Source of the DNA: Ornithodoros turicata
Taxonomy: Eukaryota > Arthropoda > Arachnida > Ixodida > Argasidae
Reading direction: 5' to 3'
NCBI RefSeq assembly: GCF_037126465.1
Contig: NW_026999318.1
Span: 2,452,447 to 2,516,446, forward strand
Length of the DNA stretch: 64,000 bases
In this document: positions 43,507 to 55,775 of the stretch, in pieces
Layout: each line of letters begins with the position of its first letter
Position numbering within the stretch: position 1 is the first letter of the stretch
Position numbers and translations under genes: made by a program
Notes under the pieces: generated by a model
What the model was told of the DNA's origin: nothing
What the model saw: only the letters and a program-made list of their open reading frames with translations
The model's database searches: none

Positions 43507-44422
43507 AAGCCGTGCTCATGTGCGGTGCAATGCTGTTCTTGCATGCCTCAAAGCAAGAGGCCTAACGAGTCATTGCAAAAGCCGGCTCAGCAAACCCCCG
43601 GGATTTGATTGATACAGAGTCGCATCGGTCACAAAGTAGCATTTTCCTGTGATGTGAGCAGCGTGAGCAAGCAGAGAGAGCATTTTTCACCATGAAACTT
43701 GTGCATGATGTACCCTCCGAGATATTCAAGAACAAATGCAGTCCGATGGGACGGAGACTGGGTCCACAAGATTGCTGTCTTTCCAGTTCAACACCTGCAG
43801 CAAGTTTGAGTGGGTGTGACCACCTCAGTCAGAAGAGCTATAAGCCACTGGATATCTAAACACGTTCAGGTGACTCAGGTTTTTTCCCAGACAGTGTCTG
43901 CAGCTTGAGCAGTAGGTGTGGGCCATGTCTGTCGACGTTACTTCTTGGTGGCGGCTTCACAGTGTTGACGGACAGCACCCTGTAAATAGAACCTCTTTAT
44001 AGTGAAGTTGGTCGGACCACTAAAAAACTTATACTAACACTATATCGGTATCTTAACAACATCAATAGTTAATGGCTGGGGTTTCAGCAGATTCGGACTA
44101 CGGGGGGGGGGGGATATATTTATTAGAAGAAAAGGAAAAAAAAACAGGGGAAAGGTCAGCCAAACGAGACGTCGGCTTGCTATTCCAGAAATAAATAAAT
44201 AAAGAAACAAAATTAAGAATCAGGAAATAAAGGATAAACAAACAAATGATGAAAGAAGGGTGAGGTAGATTAAAGACAAAGATGACAACAAAAAAAAGAT
44301 GACTAACAAACGGTGAAAGAATGATGAGATGGATCACAGAAGATGACTTTAAAAGGAAAGCATGAGGTTAATGCGTTGAGGGTGAGAGTGGGGCACAGAA
44401 GAATGAGATTGCACGATTGAGT

Positions 44423-45110
44423 TCACAGGCTGTTCATAAGACCTGAACCTCTCAAGAAAGTCAGAACTGCGTTGGTCACAGACCGCTGTGTGTGATCTAG
44501 TACTGGGCCGAGCAGAGTGGCCAGAGACAAGTCCGTGCAACGCAGCTCGAGTAGGCATCGTCTCAGCGTTGCTCGAGGGGTGTCGAATCTGTGACAGTCG
44601 AGGAGAAGGTGTGGAACATCAGCTTCAACAGCGCAAGTGGGGCATTTGGGCGACTGGAGAAGACTCATTTAACAGAGAATTAGAGGTGTCTTTGCGGCAT
44701 TAAGGCGTAGTCGGTGTAGAATGGACGTTTCTTGATGCGAGCAGTGGTGTGTGGCAACGAAATCCATCGACGGGTCGATACACCGGAGATGGTCGTTCAG
44801 TCGGACAGTGTCCTCTTGAAACTGCCGACTGCCGTTCTGACAGAGTCGCTGTGTCTGTAGCCGACACGATGAGGCTGAAAGTGGTAGGAGACAGTTATTG
44901 GAGGTGCCGTCCTCATGTGCCCAACGTGCTAAGGTGTCTGCGCGGGCGTTTCCGTGCAGGCTGGTGTGACTGGGTACCCATTGGAAACACAGTTCATGAC
45001 CATAGGATAGAAGTCTGTTTTATATTGTGACTATCATGGTGTCTAGGCCGCCGATTGTTCGGGAACAATAATTTGCTCGAACTTCTAGCGCCACCTTACT
45101 GTCCGAGAAA
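44423..45110 (-). pseudogene. LINE RNase H domain and C-terminal finger
   Basis: From about 45110: KVALEVRANYCSRTI, then after a stop LCFQWVPSHTSLHGNARADT (the RNase H motif QWVPSHxxxxGNxxAD), and the C-terminal finger CPTCAVEADVPHLLLDCHRF. It ends with LSLATLLGPVLDHTQRSVTN, LTFLRGSGLM. An RNase H after the RT is known in I-, Jockey-related and R1/LOA LINEs. 5'-truncated. Confidence 0.75.
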
Positions 45111-45200
45111 CGGGCGCTACTTTTCAGCTACTTGACTAAGAAACATATATATAATTGGGGGTTTACGTCACGAGACAACTGAGTTGACTAAGAAACAGGT

Positions 45201-45254
45201 ACTGCTTCACAAGTAGCACCTTGACTAAGAAACAGGTGTTACTTGTGAAGCAGT
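45201..45254. repeat. Hairpin with 21-bp arms and 12-base loop
   Basis: Arm 1 (45201-45221) and arm 2 (45234-45254) are complementary at 20 of 21 positions. TTGACTAAGAAACAGGT occurs directly at both 45184-45200 and 45221-45237, with a third partial copy at 45134. Confidence 0.85.
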
Positions 45255-45389
45255 TTTCTTACTTTTCTGAAGTTTCTTACTCATTTAGCAGAAAAGTACC
45301 ACTTGCTTTTCTTTTATCGCTCACTTTAAATGTAATTTCTGGTCACGTTAGAGCAAACATCCTGTATAGAGGTTCTACTGCATATGTAC

Positions 45390-48010
45390 AGAAACTCTAC
45401 GACTGTGGGACGGCCACCGTCACCAGCAACATTCAGAGCAATACTGAGGAACATCTGAAAGGGCAAGATATGCACCATTTATTGGTATCCTACATTCAGT
45501 AGTCAATATGTGCTCACAGGGAATTATAACATACCTCGAGGGGATCCTGGCCACTCTTTCCCGTCGAGGTATACCGAAAACCTAGGCCCTCAGACGCTGA
45601 ACCAGGGGAACAACACCATGCAGCGTCACTCTGGGGTGCTACAAGTTCGGTTTGCTGAAGAAGCAAACCTGTCCGCTGAGACTGAAGGGTGCTGATGTAG
45701 CTGCACCACTCATCGAGGCACAGGACGGAATCTTTGATCACCTGTGAAAGATTACTAAAGATCATGAAAGCAGAAGAGGATAGTATACACACATCCCTGC
45801 CGTATGCAAACTCATTTCGGTGCTTTTCTACAGACAACCTAGCAGGAAAAGAGGAAGGTATGCGCGTACGTAAAACTGCCCACCGCATTTGCGACATCAT
45901 CAGGCCTCTGAAGGTTTAGACAGTCGAACGTCTTGTTCATCCGCCTTGTAAAGCTGATAGTTGCCTGTTCCATGGCTCCTGCAACCAAGTTGCTGAAAAG
46001 CTAAAAAGTGAAGAGGGTAAGCAGTGGGCATTTTGGTGTGGCTAGTGAAAATGCTATGCAAATCTCATGGTACACTGAACAGCGCACTTGCACTGCAAGG
46101 TTGGCGTTCATCTTCTGGTAAGGATTAGGAAAGATGTGCACTTTCGTGAGTTTGGATGTTCCCCGCAGACCTCCCTGCATCTCTTCGTATTCCAACACAG
46201 CCTGAAAATGCCGGTGATTTTTCAAACCTTGTGTATATGTCATTCATTCATTTTACAGTTGTCCCTGTATTTGTGTGCTGTATCAACTTGGCCTCTGCCC
46301 ATCTCGTCTGGTGGTCAGTGAAGACCACATTGAAATATCCTTCTCCTAAATATCCGCTTTTTCACGTTCTTGAAGTACTTGTTTTAGCGTACGTTGAGTT
46401 ACTCCAGCCGCTGAAGGCTTGTAAACGGTAGCTGTCTGGGTTCCTTCCCTATGTTTTCCACAGTTCTCTCAGAAGTTGGCCCAGGACAGCATTTCTTCCT
46501 CAACAAGCTTCAGTTCAAGTCTTGAAGGGCTGCAACCGAACGGCTGGTTCTTTAGGTCGTTGTGCACCTCATGATGAATGCATATTTATTTTCATGTGCT
46601 GTCCAACATAACATGAATGCTGGCCTTGTATGTGGCGGCTGGAAGCTGAACTAGCTTAGAGTCCTGTTGTTGTTGACTCTGCTAGCTGTCTAAGTCTTCC
46701 TCTGCTTTCCTTAAGCTAGAAGATGAATGCCGGCATGTCCCTGCTGAAGTCGACCAAGGATGGCATGCCCTCGAAGCTTTTCTGCCAAGCAGGTGTTCAA
46801 TCTGTGGAGAGGTGGTGTTCCTCTACACGAGTTCTGACTGGCGGTCTTGCATGCATGTTGCTCTTTACGCTGACTCCAAGCTTGTGCACACGTTTTTTTG
46901 CTTGTTTAGCTGTTCCTCAAACACCTGGAGTAGGCTTCATTCTGCCCCACAAGTGCATCTCCCCGCTCCAGCTCTTCTATGAGGTCACGAACGGTTCAAC
47001 CCTCAACCTGGAAAAGAAATTAGATTATTCGAAATTAATTTTGTTTCTGCTGGGCCTTTCTTAGATTGGTGAAGACCATTCAACATGTAACTGCATGGGG
47101 TTGTTGAGGTCCTTGTTCTGCCACGACATAGGTGACTGTAGTTGGTAAAATGTTTGCTGTAGCTGAAGAAGTTCGTATCACAGAACACACAGAGTAATCA
47201 TATGGCCATGAGTAGGAAGCTCAAAATGGTTTGAACTTTCCACCACAGACACTTAGATGTTGATGAAGCTGCTTTGTCTAATTCAGGAGGTTTACAAAAA
47301 GACCCGGAAAAGAAATCTGTACTCAGTGATTAATATTTCAAAACCCGAAAATAGAGACTTCCATTGGAAGAAAAGTGTTGGCACCATCACATGCCTCGTA
47401 GAACCAATGTATTTTCCATCCAATAATTTAGACTGCACCTCAAAAGTCCTGCTTGATTGATTTGGTGGCAATCGAAACTTCCAGAAGCACTGTCACCTTT
47501 TGTGACACTCTTGCTTTATTAATCACCTGATCGATGATGTTTTCGATGATTGATATCTAAAGCTGTGCCTGGCGAAAGGCAAAGGGAGAACCGCTCGAAA
47601 TGCAAGACATGCAGGGCTATGTTCAGAAAGAGCACACAAGAACCCATCAGTGAGGTCCTCAATATAACAACAGAAGGTTTGGTTGATGACTGTGTTGATG
47701 CGCAGCCGTCAACAGCGGTACTTGCAGTCACGACACAAGGTCATGTACACACTCTCATGTGCTCGCCTAACTATGTAGACACATATTAACAGTTTTTGAA
47801 AACATGCTTGAGCATTATTCACAAAGGCTTTGCAAATATCAAGTTATTTTTTGTCTTTGACTCAAAAATTCTGACAAATTTGCTGGCTTTTGCAAGTCTG
47901 AAATATTGGTCGAGGACTGCACTGTTTTTGAAGTGCAGTTAATCTGCTTTGATGTAACAGACAATTATAAGCGTCCAAACAAAGTTTAAATTGACTCTTC
48001 TACAGGCATT
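45390..48010. other. Mostly unrecognised sequence
   Basis: A 128-codon minus-strand frame at 45514-45900 and an 79-codon plus-strand frame at 47550-47789 (with CKTCRAMFRKSTQEPISEVL) have no motif I recognise. A degraded SINE piece lies at 46438-46496. The rest shows no structure. Confidence 0.4.
46438..46496 (+). repeat. Degraded Ruka-like SINE fragment
   Basis: Sequence resembling the SINE body at 13130-13190: a diverged TTCCCTATGTTTTCC followed by CAGAAGTTGGCCCAGGA, compared with CTGAAGTCGGCCCAGGA. The tRNA-like head is absent. Confidence 0.4.
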
Positions 48011-48011
48011 T

Positions 48012-48900
48012 TCATTGTGTATATACACAGTGACCTGCAGAAAAGCAAGACTTGGTAAAGTATCTACTTATCGTGCTGGAAGGCTTGAGCAACTCTCGAA
48101 GTGTGAGGTTCTTTGCCGCTGTCGCAACTTGTGGCAGCTCATTCACTATCCACGTCCACTGTATTGCTTTCTGGAAGACTTGAAGGCTGGAGTGGTTGGC
48201 TTGCATTTTCCATCTCTTCCAAGTCTCTTGATCCTGCGAAGAAACTCGGGTCGGCAGCTATCCCGCAGCGTTATTCTTCCCAGTTTTATGCGATCCTCAG
48301 AAGAGAGCACAGGCGCATTGAGAAACATGTCACCGTGGATTTTGTCCACCAGTGCCTGGTGTTTGCAAAAAGCACCTTGGGTTCCAGCTGGGCATGAGCA
48401 AAGTCCAACCTCTGATCTGACTTCATAGGACTTTCCAGGGTTTGTGGCACTTAGAACAGCATAGGAGCCATCACCAAGGCATGTGACATGCATGGCAACT
48501 TCTTCAGGCATCTTTTTCAGCAGCCTGTCATAGTCCAGGTGGCCTCCTGCAACACAGTTGTGTGCATACCTTAGCAGGTATGCTCCGCCAAAGTACTCTT
48601 TGAGGTACTTCTTCCAGGGAATGGACACGAAGTCCACCATTCCCACAATGTTGAATGCCTTCACCCTGCAGAGTATGATGTCCTTCAGGACACAAATATA
48701 GGCCTCGGCAAAGTTGTTGGTGTTAGGGCCTCACGTTAGGATGCTTCTTTGAAAGAGCAACCCCCACTGCTGTTCATTTTGCAAGAAAGCTTGCACACGT
48801 GCTCTGTAGGAGTAATGGAGAAGGGCTTGGAGTTCTTCCTTTGCTTTTTCCAAGCCTGCAGTGTCAGCATACATGATCCGAAACAGGTACGTTGTAAGTG
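48012..48900 (-). pseudogene. MULE-type transposase C-terminal part with SWIM finger
   Basis: From about 48870: LEKAKEELQALLHYSYRARV and, after a single TGA at 48731-48733 in the same frame, GPNTNNFAEAYICVLKDII (NNxxE resembling the MULE catalytic Glu), WKKYLKEYFGGAYLLRY, and a SWIM finger CSCPAGTQGAFCKHQALV (CxCx8CxH) near residue 115 of the lower frame. The tail reaches 48012 with frame changes. Sequence preceding 48870 ends in an acceptor-like ACACTGCAG, suggesting a lost upstream exon. A different family from the ZSWIM3-like copies. Confidence 0.65.
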
Positions 48901-48904
48901 GCAT

Positions 48905-51900
48905 TTGATGGTAACATAAAAAAAATAGTGTATGGCAAAGCAACTCTACAAGAGAATTTAATTTTTTTTTTCTTTTCTGGAAAAGCATTGCTCTACTTTG
49001 TTTACTTTTTTCTTTTGCTCTTGTTGCTTTGTTGTTCAACTCAAATAGGAGTAGCAAGCTGGACTTGTTTGTAAGAATTTGTTGTTGGAAAAAGAGTGCA
49101 CATGACAAAAATGCACAACACAGCACTCTTGCCGTGTATGCTGCCATATCAACTCCTGTTCTATTGCAATGGTGGGACATGCAGAGGGTTTACCACAATT
49201 TCACAGTTTCAGACAAGTGTGTCGCAAGCAGCATTTTCAAAACCATGGTACGTTGCCAGTTTCTTCACTCATCATTAGCAATAGCAGACGCAGCTGTGAG
49301 TGGGGGACAGACATGCACCACCACAACTAGAAGCACTTGTGTAGGTCTTAGACTGAGCTACGGCAACCTTGACGCAACTAGAAAATAGGGCTGTGCGATT
49401 AGTGATTTTCAAGTTCGAGTCAAATATAAATTGAATATGAATATTTTCAAATCGAGTTGAACAAATAATCAAGACATAAAATTAGTCACACAAGCCCCGA
49501 CTGTACAGCGTTTTTGCAGCTTCCTAAAAATTTGTTTTTTCTGGATGACACACCAAAGTGGATCCTCTGAGATTGAGCAGCCATTAGCTTTGATGGTAGA
49601 CCTTTGTTGGTAGAGGCCTCCACATCTCTATCTGAGCAGTGCTGATAGTGATTTTGAAGTTTGAAAAACAAAATTGATAACAGAGGAGTGTCACAGAAAA
49701 GGTGATATCTTAACATGAATGATCCAGACAGAATACAAATGTCTGACTCCTAAGAAGGAGTCCCTGTCTCCCATGTTGTGTGGCATAGCAAATGTCAGTA
49801 TTGGAGTTGGGACACAATTTCTTTGGTCTTTAATGACTCTGGGGTGCAATTAGTCCTGTCATAAATGCGATTTTCATGTGCTCCCAGATATTGTTGCAGA
49901 ACTTTGACCAGCTTAGCTAGTATAATCGGTGAGGTTCGTAGCAATAAGCATGATCTAATTGCTATACGCAAACATGGTTGTAGTCACACTTTGTCAACAA
50001 ACCTTCTGAAATGCCGACATCGGCTGCCTCTGTTGTCCTGGGCTGACATTTTTCACAGATGTTAGCCAGCGCCACTCTGCCTGAGCCACATGGAAGTAGC
50101 AAGTAACTGGGTCGCTATGGCCAGACGCTGTGAAGAGCTGCCTTTTCAGCAGCTGAATTGTCCGTCATGAAGGCTTGAGGCGCCTACAAATAAGTAACAT
50201 CACTATCAAACAACAGAAAAATAAACTAGCTCATACAGAAGCTAAGAAGACAGTGGCATCACACATTTAGTATAATCATCACTAGCTGGCGCCCTAGGTG
50301 ACGGAGGTGGAAAGGTCTTAAAGGAGGCAATATTACCATGACTCTGGGATGTACGGAGACGAAGGACAACAGACGCAGATGGGAGTCCGCTGTCTTGTCC
50401 CGTCTACATTTCTTGTTCTCCGTCTCCGCACATCTCAGACTGGGGCTGATCCAAGGGGGGGAGGGATACATTGTATTTCCCTATCTCCCCTCTCACACTA
50501 CATGCTTCGACAAAGAAACCACCCTGCTCCCGAAAACGAGGGTCTGGATGCACCACTGTGTGAGAAGCTGTTGCTTTCAAGCTGTATATTGACAGAACAT
50601 GTGCCAACAGTAGAATAGGGTATGTTCTTCAAAATGAAAACAATGTGACAAGCGTTCCCTGTGACACAAATCTACGACTGGCAAACCATGTTATGTAAGA
50701 TTACTACAGACTCGGTTTGAAAATGTTAACCATTAAATTAATTTAACATAAACTAAAATATACATTACAAGGATTACCCTCTGGTCTGTGCACAGAAATC
50801 TTCTTCGGCTTCTTAGTGGGCTTTCTGTCATCACCATATGCATCCTTTCTCCATTGCCATACCAGTGGAACAGTTCGTATACTGTCCTCTGCATTGGGTT
50901 AAGAGCTGCATTTGCAAGCATTTCATGGGCGTTGGTTTTCCATTTCCAGCTTAGTTTCATGTAGGCCGCTGGCCCCGGACACACCCATGTCTCGGAGGAA
51001 GTAACCTGATCGTAACAACAAAGATGGAACAAATTAATAACAAATAGCAGACAATTAATAACGGACTGAAATAGCAGAACAGCCTGAAAGTAAAGGAAAA
51101 ATAAATAATTCTGGCTAGGAACACACGTGTAAGAGCACTTAAATCTGACCAAGTCTGACTCCAGTTTTATGATATATATCAAATAATTATGGCTTCACTC
51201 CCTCAGCAGTATCTGCATAATATCAGCAACATGGTAGCTAATGGATGCTGCTTATATTTGAGGCCACAATTTTATGAATAGATATAGATGTGCAGAAAAT
51301 ATGTGCAATGAAAAAGCAATAAACAAAACAAGTACCAACCAAAGAATGTCCCTTTCGTCTGCGTTGTACTACTCAGAAGCTTTGTGCATCTGCACTCTCT
51401 GTGCGGTGCCATTATGCCTGCGCATTATAAGTGCCACTGACACTGATCACAGCATCTCATGGTGCTGGAAGGCATCGTAACGTTTTGTATTTCTTGTGAC
51501 GTTCTTTACCTTGGTGTTGATTCTGGCTCCACAGCCACTGTTCTGAATGGAATAAGGCTGTTTCCCTTCGTGGTGCAGCTGCCAATTCCAATATTTGTTG
51601 AGCTCCATGCTAACCGATGCAAAAGATAATTAATGGTGAGCTATTATGTATCACTATCATGTATATTCACACCGAAGTGGGTGCCCAAACATAAGGGACT
51701 TTTCAATTGGGACACATATACCAAGACGATCTGTCATGAAAAGGACTTTCTCCTCTATGCTCTTTCTCGTTTAACATGTTCATAGACTTGTGATGCAGTA
51801 TGTGCTGCGAACCAGATTCCCCGCATAGAACACGTACTTTGCAATATCCAGCACTTGCAGTTTATATAGATCAGTATAAGCATTTTTCTTTCTTTTTTTT

Positions 51901-52570
51901 TATAAGAACAAGAACTGAACTGCAAAAGCATTCACCTTTCACATCCCTTCACCATGCTAACAATCCACCAGGTTGGTGTACATTTACTGTAGTCATCCAG
52001 CCATCGTTGGGCATCCTCATGGTTCAACAAGTTGGCACGAAGGTCTTTGATACCATGCGTTGAACATACTTTGTCCCCAACACAAATGACGGATTAGGAT
52101 TCTGACATTGCTTCCGGAGGAACGTGTCCCAATTATACCTACTCTGGAATCATGTTGCTTGCACCTGTCGGCCTTCAGAACCCTAAACTTTGCATGAAGA
52201 CACTGAGAAACAACACACCTGCGGCACTTTCAGTTTACTAGGAAATGCATGCAAAGTATACGCAGGTGTCCGAAGCTGCCATAAAAGCGCATTGTAGAGG
52301 AAAGCTCACATGATCTCTGGAGCTGGACCAATGACTGAGTACTAGCCACCCTTTTTTTTTTTGTCGCCAATCATGCGGAATGACTGGGCATGCGTTTCTC
52401 TCGCACGACTTTCCTCCTTTCTTCTCCGCTTCCCATTCGTTCGAACTCTGTGTCTACTGCGCCGTTGGAAGGTGCCGAAAGCGTCCAGTGTTCCTGTGTC
52501 GTCGGGCAGCTCAGCGACTATTGGATCTCGATAATTCAGCAGTGTAATGAAATACACCTAGTAGCACAAT
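48905..52570. other. Mostly unrecognised sequence
   Basis: AGGGCTGTGCGATTAG at 49388 resembles a hAT terminus, but no partner end was found. An open segment near 51010-50770 on the minus strand is bracketed by splice-like sites and encodes VTSSETWVCPGPAAYMKLSW, with no known domain. A 71-codon basic frame at 52557-52342 is also unassigned. Confidence 0.35.
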
Positions 52571-53044
52571 TTCTTGCCAGAACATTGTGGTAGTGTTTTA
52601 CTCCAACGTTGCAGAAACGTGGCTAATGTCCTCTTGAAAATCTGTTGCAGCAACGTTGCTGGAAAACATTTCTGCAACATTGCGACGGCACTAGAACCAT
52701 GTTTCCCGAACACAAAATTGAGGCAATATTTCCGTCATGTTTCCACAATATTGTGACACCGTTACAGCAATATTCTTCAACGCACAAACAATATTTCGGC
52801 AACATTTGGGTAATGTTTTCACTACATTATGACAGTGTTACAGCCATATTTCTTTAATACAACACAACATTTAGGCAACAGTTATGTAACGTTCCTATAG
52901 GCACCGCGCGCTAGCCAGAGGGCGCTGCTGTCGCGTGATAGACAGCGACACTTGTGACCATTTCGTGCGTAACGACGTGGTACCACCACGCCGCACGGCA
53001 GGCTTTCGTGTATTTGGTTGCGGAACGTGCGCGTAGAAGTGGTG

Positions 53045-55385
53045 ATGGCTTCGCGAATATTATATGCCGGATTTGCACCCATCGATCCAAGGGACCATTT
53101 TCGTGGTAGCAACTTAAAGAAGGGACATCTTCTACGCAACGCTAGGCACGTAAAGTGCCTGCGAGAAGAGGTTTTCGCGGACGGGGCATCCAAGATGACC
53201 GCGCAGTGCCTGGCGCAGACAACCGCGCGCATTTACAAGATAACAGCTCAGGTGAGAAAACTAGTACTTTTGTGTATAAATGGTAGTTCTTGAATGCCGT
53301 AGTTGACGATTCTGCGTAGTCGGCTCTTTCGTTAACCATCGTCTACCTGTTCCGGGCTGTTCCAAAATATATTTTCTTAGATCTTCTACCTAAGATGTGA
53401 TTTGCGTAAGACATGATTGTGTTGCCCTTGGTGTTTCTTCTTTGTCGTCCCACTCATATATTAAACCGCATGCACTGAGGTATGGTACCGCAATTGTTGC
53501 GGTGAGTCACCTCATCCTATTGTCGTTCATGTAAGTGTTGTTGTTGTTGATGTTTCTTCTGCCTCCTTCATCGCGGTTCACATTTCTTTTTAAACTTCTG
53601 TAGCTTCAGCCACCGATCCCGCGTACAATCGCCGGAGCACATTGTACCTGTAAAGGTGGCATTGTTGGCCGCTGTAAGCACGTCGCGGCTGTGATCGTCA
53701 CCGTGAATTGCCCTGAAGATGACTCCTGCACCGGATTACCACAAGCATGGGGCAGGCCTGGAACGTCACTGTCAGATACGGGTCTAAGGAGACCTCTCCA
53801 GGAACTCTTTTCGGGTGAGTAGTATGTAGTTCACAAACCAATCTGCCACAATGACTTGATGCATGTGTCGTCGGAAATGCTGAAATGCGAAGCTTGCATG
53901 TGCAAATTAGCAGCCACCTCTGCACCAACTTGATATGCATACGTAGATCATCACGTGCACCAGTATTTTTGCAGCATGTCTCATGTCAGCCCCAATTAAC
54001 TTTATACACCTGCAACCTGTTCATTTTTTTTTTCAAGAACAAGCCAATTTATTCAAGCCAGTATGCAAGCCAGTCTCACCGACCTACATCCTGAGACACT
54101 TTCCTGGATTTTGCACTTCATTAGTTCAAAACCTCAAATATGAATATGAAGACCCAGTTCAAAAAGACTGCAGAATTGTGCTCACGTCTCTTGTTGATGC
54201 TGCCGTTATCAAACATGATACTGAATTGTTGGCTGAGCTGCTCATTGGTAATCCAACCAGGAAGCTATTTCATGCAATGAGTGTTGCAAGAATTGGGCCA
54301 AAACCAAGGCTGGTCCTTGCGAGGAAGGACTGGACTAAAGAATTAAATGATAAATCAGTAAGACTTTACAAAGACGTCATAGCTTCCCGCAGCTCAGTTG
54401 ACGTTGGACTGGATACGCGAGGCCAAAGAACAAATGGAAGGTAAATCTGTACTACGATTTGTACGTAGCTACGATCTGTATTGCTTTAGTTGTGTGCAAT
54501 GTGTTCATGGTTGTATTATTGTATGCTAGTGGCAGGAATGTATTGGGACTAAAAACATTCATGTGCAGATGGTTCCGGGAGAGACAACTCCGTATTACTA
54601 GCACACAGACCCACAGAATATGGACCAGGGTGGATGACTTTGACAAGCTTGCCACAATGCTGACAACAGTTCGGCCACTGAAAACTGCAGCCACGGCTTA
54701 TGGTAAACACGTAACCCAACCTGTGAATACATTTTGCCAATGTCAAATATGGATATGAAATGACAAGTGACATGACATGCTAACTTATCGGTAATTTAGT
54801 GTTACAAAAGCCCTTCTATGATTGTGAGAGTTGTGGCATGTTGCTCTTTATTTTGTTCAGGAACTCAGATGGAGGGAGTAGCTGTACAAGAATTTCAAAG
54901 GAAATTCCCCTCAACAGTATATCAGGTATTACTGCTGTCAACATTGTAGTATACGGTGTATGTCATTTTTCTCCCATTTCCTGTTCCAGGTTGGCCTACT
55001 AGTGCACCCCGAGCAAAAGTGGCTCTGCGCTAGTCCGGATGGTGTTCTGCGGCTGGATGATGGACTTTATTTACTTGAAGTCAAGTGTCCATTCGGTCGC
55101 AAGGGACTTCCTATCATAGATCATACAGCAGAGACAAGCTACGTCCCATACCTGCGCTACGAAGATGGGAAACTCACACTTAGGAGAACACATCAGTACT
55201 ATACTCAAGTGCAAATTGGAATGTATATTATGAATGTTAGCGAAACTTTTTTTTTTGTTTTTTCTGAGGCACAGTCCATCAACGTAATGGTTCCACGTGA
55301 TGATGATTACCTCAGTGAGCTTATTCCCAAGCTTGAGGTATTTTATTTTACACACATGTTGCCCAAGATAGCTAGTAACTGGTGA
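53045..55385 (+). CDS. SWIM-YqaJ exonuclease, intact six-exon gene
   Basis: Exons: 53045-53251, 53604-53814, 54038-54440, 54569-54702, 54861-54925, 54990-55385. All junctions are GT-AG and in phase, giving 471 residues without a stop. The ATG at 53045 (MASRILYAGFAPIDPRDHFR) was chosen because upstream in-frame codons offer no ATG. Exon 2 encodes the SWIM finger HCTCKGGIVGRCKHVAAV (CxCx7CxH). Exon 6 encodes the nuclease: KWLCASPDGVLRL (catalytic Asp), LLEVKCPFG (Glu-x-Lys), and HQYYTQVQIGMYI (Gln-x3-Gln-x3-Met). This is the YqaJ/lambda exonuclease fold, a 5'-3' DNA exonuclease in phages; its job in transposition is inferred, perhaps processing excision or donor DNA. It converges on the THAP transposase; the two stops are about 390 bp apart. 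Confidence 0.85.
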
Positions 55386-55775
55386 TTAAAATTCAACACT
55401 GCCAGCAGAGTTGTCTACTTTATTCTTGCATAGGTACAGAGTGCAGCATGTATACAGCACAATGAATCATAATTAGAGCCCTGTGTTTTTGAGTTTTATT
55501 TCATGAGCTGTAAAAAAGGGTATGTAAAAGTAAAAATTTTCGCAGTCTTAATTTTCGCGACATTAAGTCTCCTTTAAACATAGGTAGCTACATAAAGACA
55601 TATTCTCACATATTCGTTCTTGCCAAACATTTCTGTAATTGCAATGCTACTTTCACAACAGTAGTTTGCTAGCATATCTGATTTCACAAAACCAGCATGG
55701 AATATTGTTACGGGATTTGAGTTCACGTTTCACTTTTACACTAAAACACAGAGTCTTAATCACACTCAGGTGCAC

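Larger units (their letters stand above)
43985..45382. mobile_element. Possible TIR-bounded element holding a LINE tail
   Basis: TAGAACCTCTTTATAGTGAA begins near 43986, and the inverted match TATAGAGGTTCTACTG ends at 45380. Such termini occur in mariner/Tigger-like elements. Between them lie a G run (44102-44113), low-complexity A-rich sequence, the RNase H-type LINE tail and a hairpin. Target duplication is not clear, and the two ends may belong to different copies. Confidence 0.35.

Noticed and set aside
49029..49388. 119-codon plus-strand open frame as an exon
   Set aside because: No recognisable motif; it overlaps the antisense of the MULE 5' region.
53018..53044. Upstream start for the SWIM-YqaJ gene
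   Set aside because: The only in-frame upstream candidate is a TTG; the first ATG is at 53045 and gives a family-like N-terminus.
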